64,000 nt of DNA from Endozoicomonas sp. GU-1 (GTDB lineage Bacteria; Pseudomonadota; Gammaproteobacteria; Pseudomonadales; Endozoicomonadaceae): the NCBI RefSeq assembly GCF_027366395.1, contig NZ_CP114771.1, positions 4,898,001 to 4,962,000 of the forward strand, given 5' to 3'. Made by a program: the position numbers and the translations under genes. Of this stretch, positions 1-7,353 are shown in pieces; position 1 is the stretch's first letter; the number at the start of each line of letters is the position of its first letter. A model generated the notes under the pieces. That model was not told the DNA's origin, did no database searches, and was given only the letters and a program-made list of their open reading frames with translations.

Positions 1-369
1 ATCTTCGACACCTTTGGCACCATCGATGACCATTAGGCAGCTGTCAACAGCGGTCAGTGTCCGGTAGGTGTCCTCGGAGAAATCTTCGTGTCCGGGCGTA
101 TCCAGAAGGTTTACGGTACGGCCGTCATAGGGAAACTGCATCACCGAGGTGGTGATGGAGATACCACGCTCCTGTTCCATCTTCATCCAGTCAGAGGTGG
201 CCATTCGCCCGCTCTTGCGGCCTTTTACCGTACCGGCAAGCTGAATGGCACCGCCGAGCAGCAGGAGCTTTTCGGTAATCGTGGTTTTACCGGCATCGGG
301 GTGGGAGATGATAGCAAAAGTGCGTCTGGCTTCAACTTCCCGGAGAAGTGGTGACGTTGATGGAGGCAT
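1..369 (-). CDS. prfC: Peptide chain release factor 3 (N-terminal part, cut by window edge)
   Basis: RF3 is the translational GTPase that removes RF1/RF2 from the ribosome after termination. Only the first 123 codons are in the window; the gene runs off the left edge. Translation of the minus strand gives the GTPase P-loop HPDAGKTT at about residues 23-30, then [10 protein letters not shown], the switch region GISITTS, and the G3 motif [14 protein letters not shown], all in RF3 order and typical of RF3 rather than EF-G. The start is the ATG at 369 (Met-Pro-Pro-Ser), which fits the usual short RF3 leader before the [11 protein letters not shown] block. The next gene on this strand ends 209 bp upstream, so prfC is probably transcribed on its own. 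Confidence 0.95.
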   Translation of the reverse strand, partial: MPPSTSPLLREVEARRTFAIISHPDAGKTTITEKLLLLGGAIQLAGTVKGRKSGRMATSDWMKMEQERGISITTSVMQFPYDGRTVNLLDTPGHEDFSEDTYRTLTAVDSCLMVIDGAKGVED

Positions 370-578
370 GAGCGGGTTCCAAATTGTGTACGTATCTCTG
401 TACACAGGTGCCTACCGTAAAGAAGGGATGTGTACAAAATAAGAAAATAAGCAAAATTTGGGTGAATTATCCAAATCGGGGGGATGACTGCAAGTAGGCT
501 GATGTTCAGTCCGGTGATTCTGTGGTTTAAAAAACGAAGACCGGACTTTCAACTCGCTGAATTGGCAAGAGATGGTAA

Positions 579-1502
579 TTAATCGTGAGGTGTCACCGGG
601 CCGGAGGGCTTGAAATCAATCATTATCCGGGCTGGCTGATGATACCAGTTGGAAAAATTGAACCATGCCGGATAATCGGTTCTGGTGGCCAGTTGATACT
701 TCTGCTGGTTTTGAGTCCTGTGGACAACCCGTGGCAAAATGGTTCCAGCTTTCATGCCGTTGGTGACTTCACGTTGCACATTCACCGTTACCTGTTCAGT
801 GGCTTCGCCTGAAACGTCATCAAAGTGGGTGAAGGTTACGTCAACGTCTACAGGGTAATCGACAATACCCCACCAGTTCTCCTGGTCAACGAGAAGAAAG
901 CGGCCTTGATTCATTTCCTGCCGGTCGAACATTTTCTGTTCTCTGGCGTTGATCATGGCGTCTTCGTTGAAGGCTAAATCTGAGTACCGTATTGCTCCAC
1001 CATGTGCGACTTTATAATCCGTAATTTTCCAGGGTGAGTCTTCCGGGAGTTCAATCGATGTCAGGCCGGCAGCGCCCAGATAGGGCGAGGTTGCATGGAC
1101 CACTGAGTAGACGGTTGCTGCGGCAACAGCAACGACTGTCAGCACCACCGCGACCCCAACCAGCCCGTCTGACACCCGATCACTGAAGGAAGAATCGTTG
1201 TCAATGGTATAGCCTCCCCAGAAAAACGGGCCATCCCACCATCCCAGGTGTGAATGATGATGGGTGTGTTCAATATGTATATAGTCGGGGTTCCCTGAAC
1301 GGGTAGGGTAGTAATAACGATTGAGCTTAAGCTGAAACAACGCCATATGCCGGTAGTCAACCGGCAGAGAGTAGCTGCTATAGCTTTGCCCGGGAAATCC
1401 GTTATGGCTACTGGCATAATCAAGCTGCGGATAAATGATAAAAATGGTCAGAACCAGAAGTAAGGCTATGTTGGGTAGCCTGTTGACAACTTGCGCGGGC
1501 AT
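579..1502 (-). CDS. Hypothetical membrane protein with a histidine cluster
   Basis: I do not recognise the family. I chose the ATG at 1502 because GGAG lies seven bases upstream; an in-frame ATG at 1589 would add 29 residues without a convincing ribosome binding site. From 1502 the protein has 307 residues: a hydrophobic N-terminal segment at about 11-25 (signal anchor or signal peptide), an aromatic-rich region with the cluster HIEHTHHHSH at about 76-85, a second hydrophobic segment at about 114-136, and a soluble C-terminal domain of about 170 residues rich in Asp, Thr and Trp. It lies 242 bp downstream of the zinc-type ABC operon on the same strand, so a metal-related envelope role is possible, but this is inference from context and the histidines only. 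Confidence 0.6.
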   Translation of the reverse strand: MPAQVVNRLPNIALLLVLTIFIIYPQLDYASSHNGFPGQSYSSYSLPVDYRHMALFQLKLNRYYYPTRSGNPDYIHIEHTHHHSHLGWWDGPFFWGGYTIDNDSSFSDRVSDGLVGVAVVLTVVAVAAATVYSVVHATSPYLGAAGLTSIELPEDSPWKITDYKVAHGGAIRYSDLAFNEDAMINAREQKMFDRQEMNQGRFLLVDQENWWGIVDYPVDVDVTFTHFDDVSGEATEQVTVNVQREVTNGMKAGTILPRVVHRTQNQQKYQLATRTDYPAWFNFSNWYHQPARIMIDFKPSGPVTPHD

Positions 1503-1744
1503 TCTTGCACTCCGGGTGGAAGTTTCTCCGCTGATCAATTCGGAATGAAATCTTCCAACGTGTTTGGTAACTACTGTGATTAACTCCATTAGATCCGGGT
1601 TGTATGGAAAAGTTCCCTTTATTGCCTTCCCAGCTTAGCGTTATTAACCGGGTTATGAGCTTGATTTGTTGTTTTGCCCGGCAATTTTTCGTGTTCAATC
1701 CGGGTTAATAACCAAGAATCAAAAAAATACGTTTTTAAATCACC

Positions 1745-2902
1745 TTAATTCATTAACCATGTTATCAGGAAAAAATCGGCGGTAGGGGCTGACAGCATTT
1801 CACTGGCTATGAAACCCAGGGCAAGAGCACCGGAGATAATTAACAGAGGCTCAAGCAGGGCCATGACACTGATGCAGGTCTGGCTCATTCCCAGTGTCTG
1901 ATAAAGCTGAATTTCCTGTCTTCGTTCCTGAAGGTTGCGGGTCAATGCATAAAAAAGGGTCAGCAGGCACAACCCGAGCGTGACAAACGAGATGAATATC
2001 ATGCTGACCGCTGCCCTGTTCAGATAACTATAAAGTAGCTCCAGTTCTCTGGCTGGTATCGCGGCGGTTATCGCCAGGCCTTGTTCTGTGGCCGATTGAG
2101 TCAGGCTTTTTTCCAGCGCCAGAAGGGCCATACGGTCCCGCAGTTTGATATCGATAAAAGAGATATCATCAGGGCTTGACCAGCTCGGCGTATTGCCTTT
2201 TGCGTAGGATTTTCTTGCGGTTATCAAACCTTCAATCGGGATATAAATACTGTCATCCTGATGGGTATTCTGCCGTGACAAAACACCGGCGATGGTAAAT
2301 AGCTCGTTGTATTCTTGTTCTGGCCCTGGTTCGCTGCCATCGGCAATGGTGATCTGATCGTTGATTTGGTAACCAAGGGTATTGGCGATGTTTATCCCGA
2401 TATAAGCGGCCATCGGGTGAGTTGCTGGCGGTAATGTTTCTGGGCTGATCGGCCGTTGCTGTTTTCTCTGCGGGTGTTTTGCAGGGTTGGTTGAATGTCG
2501 AGTCAATCGTGCTATCCCTTCGGCGCTGGTACCAATAACGGTGATTCCCCGATGGGTTTCGCCATAGGCATAAGGAATGGCGTATTCAATCTCCGGGTGG
2601 CTTATCAGTTTATTCAGCAGGCTCAGGCGCATTTGTGGTGGTGCTGAGCCCACATGGAATAGCGAGAACAGAACCAGGGGCATGGCCGGTGTTTCTTTAC
2701 TGATGATCAGGTCGCTTTCCAGTGAATAGCGATCAATACTTTCAATCATTTGTTGCTTGATACCTTGAAACAGAAACACAAGGTAAAAACCAAAGGCCAG
2801 AACCAGCAGCATGGCCAGCGTGTTTTTTTTCCGATAGTTCATGCTCTTCATGGCATGCTGAAAGGTCAGTAATGCAGTACTGAGCCAGTGGATGTTTACC
2901 AT
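1745..2902 (-). CDS. ABC transporter permease, FtsX/MacB type
   Basis: This is the membrane subunit of an ABC system paired with the ATPase just upstream; the two reading frames overlap by seven bases (2896-2902), indicating translational coupling. The 385-residue protein has the FtsX/MacB layout: one transmembrane segment near residues 30-50 (AMLLVLAFGFYLVFLF), a periplasmic domain of about 230 residues, then transmembrane segments near 297-320 and 345-375 before a short C-terminus. Such permeases usually do not move small solutes through a classical channel; they act in mechanotransmission, lipoprotein release or peptide export. In zinc-regulated loci of Pseudomonas (PA4063-PA4065, as I recall) the same ATPase/permease pair sits beside a DUF2796 protein, as here. 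The substrate cannot be read from the sequence. Confidence 0.82.
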   Translation of the reverse strand: MVNIHWLSTALLTFQHAMKSMNYRKKNTLAMLLVLAFGFYLVFLFQGIKQQMIESIDRYSLESDLIISKETPAMPLVLFSLFHVGSAPPQMRLSLLNKLISHPEIEYAIPYAYGETHRGITVIGTSAEGIARLTRHSTNPAKHPQRKQQRPISPETLPPATHPMAAYIGINIANTLGYQINDQITIADGSEPGPEQEYNELFTIAGVLSRQNTHQDDSIYIPIEGLITARKSYAKGNTPSWSSPDDISFIDIKLRDRMALLALEKSLTQSATEQGLAITAAIPARELELLYSYLNRAAVSMIFISFVTLGLCLLTLFYALTRNLQERRQEIQLYQTLGMSQTCISVMALLEPLLIISGALALGFIASEMLSAPTADFFLITWLMN

Positions 2903-3597
2903 AGCCTGGCCACCTGTTGTGAATGGTTGATGTCTGACATATCAATACAGCGGTCAAATCCCGGGTAAGGGGTATGGTCAACACAGATCAATGTCTGTGC
3001 ATGTTCTCTGGTGCTTTTCAGCAGCATGTCATACAGGGTTGTTCGCGCCTGCGGGTCCAGTGCTGATGCGGCTTCATCGGCCAGAATCAGCGGGGGGGAA
3101 CCGATCAGTGCCCGGGCAATAGCCACCCGTTGTTGCTGACCAATGCTCAGCATGCCGGTGCTTTGGCGCAGGAGCTCGGGGTTCTCCATGTTGAGTGCGG
3201 CCATCAGCTGGTAGGCCTCATAATTCGCCGTGGTTTTCCGGTCTGCCAGCCGCTGCTGGCGCCACCTGGATAAACGACAGGGTAGTAAAATATTTTCCAG
3301 TGGATTCAGATAGGGAACCAATGTTGGCTGCTGAAAGATGTAGCCTATCTGTCCGGCTCGAAATATCTCCCGCCCGGATCTGGACAGGCTGTCAATCTGC
3401 TGCCCAAGTATGTCAATTCGGCCACTGTCCGGCAGGATTAACCCGGTCAGCAGTTGCAGCAGCGTGGTCTTGCCAGAGCCGTTCAACCCGGTAATCTGCA
3501 GGCGTTCGCCGTTCTCTACCGTAAACAGTGGTATCGACAGGCAGTTTTGCTTTCCTCTGCTTAATTCAAGCTTTTCTACGGTAACTGCCTGACTCAT
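2896..3597 (-). CDS. ABC transporter ATP-binding protein (LolD/MacB-like)
   Basis: This cytoplasmic ATPase should power the adjacent FtsX-type permease. In 233 residues it carries every ABC motif in order: Walker A GLNGSGKTT at 37-45, a Q-loop in YIFQQP, the signature LSIGQQQR (the canonical LSGGQ with Ile for the first Gly), Walker B LILADEAAS and the switch histidine in CVDHT. Length and layout match the LolD/MacB subgroup. Its 3' end overlaps the permease start, and it follows the DUF2796 gene after a 30-bp gap, so the genes from 4757 down to 1745 probably form one operon. The unusual signature residue occurs in some functional ABC proteins and does not by itself imply loss of activity. 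Confidence 0.88.
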   Translation of the reverse strand: MSQAVTVEKLELSRGKQNCLSIPLFTVENGERLQITGLNGSGKTTLLQLLTGLILPDSGRIDILGQQIDSLSRSGREIFRAGQIGYIFQQPTLVPYLNPLENILLPCRLSRWRQQRLADRKTTANYEAYQLMAALNMENPELLRQSTGMLSIGQQQRVAIARALIGSPPLILADEAASALDPQARTTLYDMLLKSTREHAQTLICVDHTPYPGFDRCIDMSDINHSQQVARLW

Positions 3598-3627
3598 ACA
3601 TGGCCCTCTTGCAAAGCACAGCTTTTT

Positions 3628-4209
3628 TTAATCGTTAAAAAAGTCCGGAAGGAAATCACTCTTTGCTGGTTGCAACTGCACCTCCTGCTGTTTCTGACTC
3701 AGCCGCTGTTTACTTTGCCAGTTGTCACTGACCAGCCAGACGCTGGTGTGCTTTAAGTCAGGTATTGCTGCAAAAGCCAGGAGTGTGAAATGAGACAGGT
3801 TTTCCGGGTGCTGACATTCGTATTCGAGGTAGCCGTTGACTTCACTGAGCTGTGCTGCCAGCGATTCCGCCCTGAGATCAGGGTTGTCTACCGGCTCAAC
3901 AAGAAACTGCTTTTGCGTTTGCCGACACTGTGCATCGTCTGGAAGGGTAACCAGAGGGGTGAACTCTTGCAGAGACCGGGCCAGGGCACCGGGCGGAAGT
4001 GTTGTGATCGTGTTCGCCGCCTCCGGGGAGATAGAGAGGAACAGGTTAAGGGTATCCTGTTGCAGGTTAACATCCAGCAGCATGGATGCCGGTTCATAAG
4101 CCCGATGGATATTTTGCCCAATGGAGCGGTCTTTCCCATGGCTTGACGTTATCACGACGGTCAGGCCCAGTATAAGCCAGGCAGTTACTGCTTTGTGGTG
4201 AATGTTCAT
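3628..4209 (-). CDS. Periplasmic DUF2796 / ZrgA-like protein, histidine-poor
   Basis: This 193-residue exported protein has a signal peptide at about 1-25 (TAWLILGLTVVITSSHG). The core fits my recollection of DUF2796: a DVNLQQDTLNLFLSISPEAAN-type first strand pair, a 'F..LV.LP..AQCR' segment, an 'YLEYECQHPENL' strand, and the C-terminal 'FAAIPDLKHTSVWLVS' stretch followed by the Gln/Ser linker. Known members (Vibrio ZrgA, Pseudomonas PA4063) bind zinc through histidine-rich loops near the N-terminus and middle; here those loops are nearly free of histidine. Its neighbours are an ABC ATPase and FtsX-type permease downstream, as in Zur-controlled loci. I see no Zur-like palindrome upstream. The family call is by motif memory and is moderately certain; zinc binding is doubtful. 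Confidence 0.58.
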   Translation of the reverse strand: MNIHHKAVTAWLILGLTVVITSSHGKDRSIGQNIHRAYEPASMLLDVNLQQDTLNLFLSISPEAANTITTLPPGALARSLQEFTPLVTLPDDAQCRQTQKQFLVEPVDNPDLRAESLAAQLSEVNGYLEYECQHPENLSHFTLLAFAAIPDLKHTSVWLVSDNWQSKQRLSQKQQEVQLQPAKSDFLPDFFND

Positions 4210-4757
4210 GGGCAGTGTTCCTGAAGGTATCGCTTTCCAGCATCAATCAGTCCGGTATCGTTGAGAAAGTTGCGACCAATCAATAACTGTTGGGGAAAAT
4301 TGCTGCGACTGATTAAGGACATTTCTACAATCCGCGTAATCCGGCCCACTTTTACGGTGTTTCGGACAACCGCTCGCTCACTGGGTGCACCTTTATGGGT
4401 GATTATTCTGGCTACCCGGCTGACCGGTTGATGCATGGGGGTTTTCTGGCGGCTTTCCCGGTGAACGAAATCGTAGTAAACCCAGCGATAGCCATTTCTC
4501 TTAATATGCATGCGGATATTACGGGCATCCAGGGCCGTGGTTGTCGCACCACTGTCAACCAGTGATGCGACCTTATGTTGATTTATATTGACCAGGGTGG
4601 CGTTTTCCAGATAGCCAAACAGCGGTCGCCCGTTAGCGGTGCAGGGTTGGCTGGCTACCGGGGTGGACAGCGACAAACCTGAAAAGAAGATCACGGTAAT
4701 GAACCATAACAGCCGTCCTGATGGCTGCGTGGATGGGGATTTGATGGTCCTGTTCAT
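4206..4757 (-). CDS. Retropepsin-like protease, RimB / 'ATP-dependent zinc protease' family
   Basis: This 183-residue exported protein begins with a hydrophobic signal segment at about 14-34. The mature part has the single-lobe aspartic protease signature: VDSGATTTALDA (catalytic Asp in DSGA) at about residue 68, an internal 'VYYDFVHRES' strand, and the second-half motif LLIGRNFL. Bacterial proteins with this pattern are commonly named 'ATP-dependent zinc protease' but are retropepsin-like enzymes; the RimB member processes RimK-made glutamate tails, whereas periplasmic members have unknown targets. It is the first gene of the operon and overlaps the DUF2796 gene by four bases (ATGA). A shared envelope or metal-related function is inferred from that coupling only. 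Confidence 0.75.
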   Translation of the reverse strand: MNRTIKSPSTQPSGRLLWFITVIFFSGLSLSTPVASQPCTANGRPLFGYLENATLVNINQHKVASLVDSGATTTALDARNIRMHIKRNGYRWVYYDFVHRESRQKTPMHQPVSRVARIITHKGAPSERAVVRNTVKVGRITRIVEMSLISRSNFPQQLLIGRNFLNDTGLIDAGKRYLQEHCP

Positions 4758-4970
4758 AGCTCTGATACCGCTTTACTCTGTTCAGCATTTATCTGAAAGC
4801 TATCGGCTATTCAGGTGACGATTTGATGGGTGGCTTTCTCCACAAAGGCTTTGTGATTGATGTATTGCCTTGTCGTTTAACATGCCGGTATTTTTTTATC
4901 CGACACAGTTTGTCTATTTGAGGGAATTCATAGTTAAATACAGACTTTTAATTTCCGTTGCGACTGAGAA

Positions 4971-6338
4971 ATGACCAAGCTTCCCTGCTTCAAGGCATAC
5001 GATATCCGTGGCCGCCTGCCGGATGAACTCAATGAAGATATTGCTTACCGCATAGGGCGGGCCTATGGCGAGCACCTTAAACCGAAGGATGTCGTTGTTG
5101 GTGGTGATAGCCGCCTGACCAGTGAAGCCCTGAAACACTCATTGTCTGAAGGCCTGCGTGATGCCGGGGTCAATGTGCTGGATATTGGCCTGTCCGGTAC
5201 CGAAGAGATCTATTTTGCCACATTCCATCTGGGGGTTGATGGCGGTGTTCAGGTGACGGCCAGTCACAACCCCATTGACTACAACGGTATGAAACTGGTG
5301 CAGGCCGGTGCGCAACCCATCAGTGGCGATAACGGCTTGCGGGAGATTCAGCAACTGACAGAGGAGAACCGGTTTGGGGAGCCTGCGGCACAACGGGGCG
5401 GCTACCAGAAGATCTCTGTTCTGGATGATTATATCAGCCACGTTCTGGGGTATATCCAGGCTGACAGTCTTAAGCCGATGAAGCTGGTGGTCAATGCCGG
5501 TAACGGTGCAGCAGGGCATGTGGTGGATGCTATCGAGGAGCGATTCCGGGCGGCCGGTGTGCCGGTAGAGTTTATCAAAGTCCTGCACGAGCCGGATGGT
5601 CACTTTCCCCAGGGTATTCCTAATCCATTACTGCCAGAGTGTCGTCAGACGACGGTAGACGCCGTTCTGGAACATCAGGCCGATATGGGCATCGCCTGGG
5701 ATGGTGACTTCGATCGCTGCTTCCTGTTTGATGAGCAGGGACAGTTTATCGAGGGGTATTATATTGTCGGGTTATTGGGGGAGGCATTCCTGGCCCACAA
5801 CCCTGCGGCAAAAATCATCCATGACCCTAGGCTGACCTGGAACACCATCGATCAGGTAAAAGCGGCGGGTGGTGAGCCGGTGCTGTGTAAAACCGGTCAC
5901 GCCTTTATCAAGCAGCGGATGCGCCGGGAAGACGCGGTTTATGGCGGCGAGATGAGTGCCCATCATTATTTTCGCGACTTTGCCTATTGTGACTCCGGCA
6001 TGATTCCCTGGCTGCTGGTCGCTGAGCTGATTTCCAGAAAGGGGCAGCCCTTGTCAGCGCTGGTCAGTGAACGGATCGCCATGTTCCCGTCGTCTGGCGA
6101 AATTAACAGCCAATTAACGGACCCTCAGGCCGCTATAGAGCGTGTGCTGGCACACTATCAGCAAGATGCGCTGGAAATTGATAACACCGATGGCATCTCC
6201 CTGGATATGGGGCAATGGCGCTTTAACCTGCGACTGTCCAATACCGAGCCGGTGATTCGTCTGAATGTAGAAAGTCGTGGCGATGAGGTGTTGATGCAGG
6301 AAAAAACTGCTGAGCTGCTGAAGCTGATTCGTGACTGA
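4971..6338 (+). CDS. manB: Phosphomannomutase / phosphoglucomutase (CpsG/ManB type)
   Basis: This cytoplasmic enzyme interconverts mannose-6-phosphate and mannose-1-phosphate for GDP-mannose and surface polysaccharide; many family members also act on glucose phosphates. The 455-residue protein has the full four-domain alpha-D-phosphohexomutase pattern: KAYDIRG at 8-14, the phosphoserine loop TASHNP at 96-101 (catalytic Ser98), the metal loop DGDFDRC near 245, the sugar-binding loop GGEMSAHH near 325 and the phosphate-binding SNTEP near 424. The start ATG at 4971 gives the usual short leader before KAYDIRG. galU follows on the same strand after 67 bp, so the two could form a sugar-nucleotide unit. 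The sequence is closer to the E. coli CpsG/ManB group than to Pseudomonas AlgC. Confidence 0.93.
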   Translation: MTKLPCFKAYDIRGRLPDELNEDIAYRIGRAYGEHLKPKDVVVGGDSRLTSEALKHSLSEGLRDAGVNVLDIGLSGTEEIYFATFHLGVDGGVQVTASHNPIDYNGMKLVQAGAQPISGDNGLREIQQLTEENRFGEPAAQRGGYQKISVLDDYISHVLGYIQADSLKPMKLVVNAGNGAAGHVVDAIEERFRAAGVPVEFIKVLHEPDGHFPQGIPNPLLPECRQTTVDAVLEHQADMGIAWDGDFDRCFLFDEQGQFIEGYYIVGLLGEAFLAHNPAAKIIHDPRLTWNTIDQVKAAGGEPVLCKTGHAFIKQRMRREDAVYGGEMSAHHYFRDFAYCDSGMIPWLLVAELISRKGQPLSALVSERIAMFPSSGEINSQLTDPQAAIERVLAHYQQDALEIDNTDGISLDMGQWRFNLRLSNTEPVIRLNVESRGDEVLMQEKTAELLKLIRD

Positions 6339-6405
6339 TATTTTCAAGAGGTTGCTCATTAAGGAGCAGTCTCTTCTTTTGTGTTGGATAAATAAAGAGC
6401 CTTAA

Positions 6406-7230
6406 ATGATCAAGAAATGCCTTTTTCCTGCAGCAGGCTATGGTACCCGGTTCCTGCCAGCCACCAAGTCCATGCCCAAAGAGATGATGCCCATCGTCAG
6501 CAAACCGCTGATTGAGTATGGTGTTGAAGAGGCACTGCAGGCCGGTATGTCGGATATCTGCATTGTCACCGGCCGGGGCAAACGCTCGCTGGAAGATCAC
6601 TTTGATGTGAACTACGAGCTGGAACATCAGATTTCCGGTACGGACAAGGAAAGCCTGCTGTCCGATATTCGCAGTGTGATTGATCAGTGTACCTTCTCTT
6701 ACACCCGTCAGCGTGAGATGAAGGGGCTTGGCCATGCGGTATTAACCGGACAGACGCTGATTGGTGACCAGCCATTCGGCATGGTGCTGGCGGATGATCT
6801 CTGCATCAATCTCGGAGGGCCCGGCGTTCTGGCCCAGATGGCGCAACTCTATAAGCAGTTTCGTTGCAGTATCGTTGCGGTGCAGGAAGTGCCGGAAGAT
6901 GAAGTGCATAAATATGGGGTGATCGCTGGCCAGCACATTTCAGAAGATCTGATCCGGGTTGAGAATATGGTGGAAAAGCCCGCCCGAGAAGATGCGCCCA
7001 GTAATCTTGCTATCATTGGCCGCTATATTCTGACACCGGACATCTTTGACCTGATTCATGATACCCAGCCGGGTAAGGGTGGCGAGATTCAGATTACCGA
7101 TGCTTTGATGGCTCAGGCGCAGCGAGGCTGTGTCATGGCTTATAAGTTCAAGGGTGAGCGTTTTGACTGTGGCAGTATTGAGGGCTTTATTGAGGCTACC
7201 AACTACTGTTATGACCATTTGTACCGTTAA
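6406..7230 (+). CDS. galU: UTP-glucose-1-phosphate uridylyltransferase
   Basis: GalU makes UDP-glucose from UTP and glucose-1-phosphate, feeding LPS core, capsule and trehalose-type pathways. The 274-residue protein opens with the nucleotide-binding signature AAGYGTRFLPATKSMPKEM at about 9-27, followed by GVEEALQAG, the metal-site region LADDL and the sugar-phosphate loop VEKP with GRYILTPDIF. Length is normal for the proteobacterial GalU/GalF family, and the conserved catalytic Lys and Asp positions seem intact. It sits directly after manB. The 3' end converges with the ankyrin gene cluster; an eight-base hairpin lies in the gap. Confidence 0.96.
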   Translation: MIKKCLFPAAGYGTRFLPATKSMPKEMMPIVSKPLIEYGVEEALQAGMSDICIVTGRGKRSLEDHFDVNYELEHQISGTDKESLLSDIRSVIDQCTFSYTRQREMKGLGHAVLTGQTLIGDQPFGMVLADDLCINLGGPGVLAQMAQLYKQFRCSIVAVQEVPEDEVHKYGVIAGQHISEDLIRVENMVEKPAREDAPSNLAIIGRYILTPDIFDLIHDTQPGKGGEIQITDALMAQAQRGCVMAYKFKGERFDCGSIEGFIEATNYCYDHLYR

Positions 7231-7268
7231 AAAAAGGTTCGCTCCATCTGGTCAGCTGAATCTCGTCG

Positions 7269-7289
7269 CACTGGCAATTCCTGCCAGTG
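7269..7289. terminator. Hairpin between convergent galU and ankyrin gene
   Basis: A perfect eight-base stem (CACTGGCA, loop ATTCC, TGCCAGTG) lies in the 123-bp gap between the convergent ends of galU and the first ankyrin gene. There is no thymine run on either side, so it is only a weak candidate for an intrinsic terminator. Confidence 0.3.
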
Positions 7290-7353
7290 GGTGGATAGTG
7301 TGCCTGCCAGAATGGGGCGTCTACCGGTTTTTAATAGACCATAATGGCAAGGT

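Noticed and set aside
1590-1720. Two ATCCGGGTT words resembling the MITE end
   Set aside because: They are in direct orientation, lack the following ATATTTCATAAA match, and have no TA-flanked partner.
4758-4970. Zur-type palindrome upstream of the zinc-type operon
   Set aside because: No sequence close to the Zur consensus was found in the gap.
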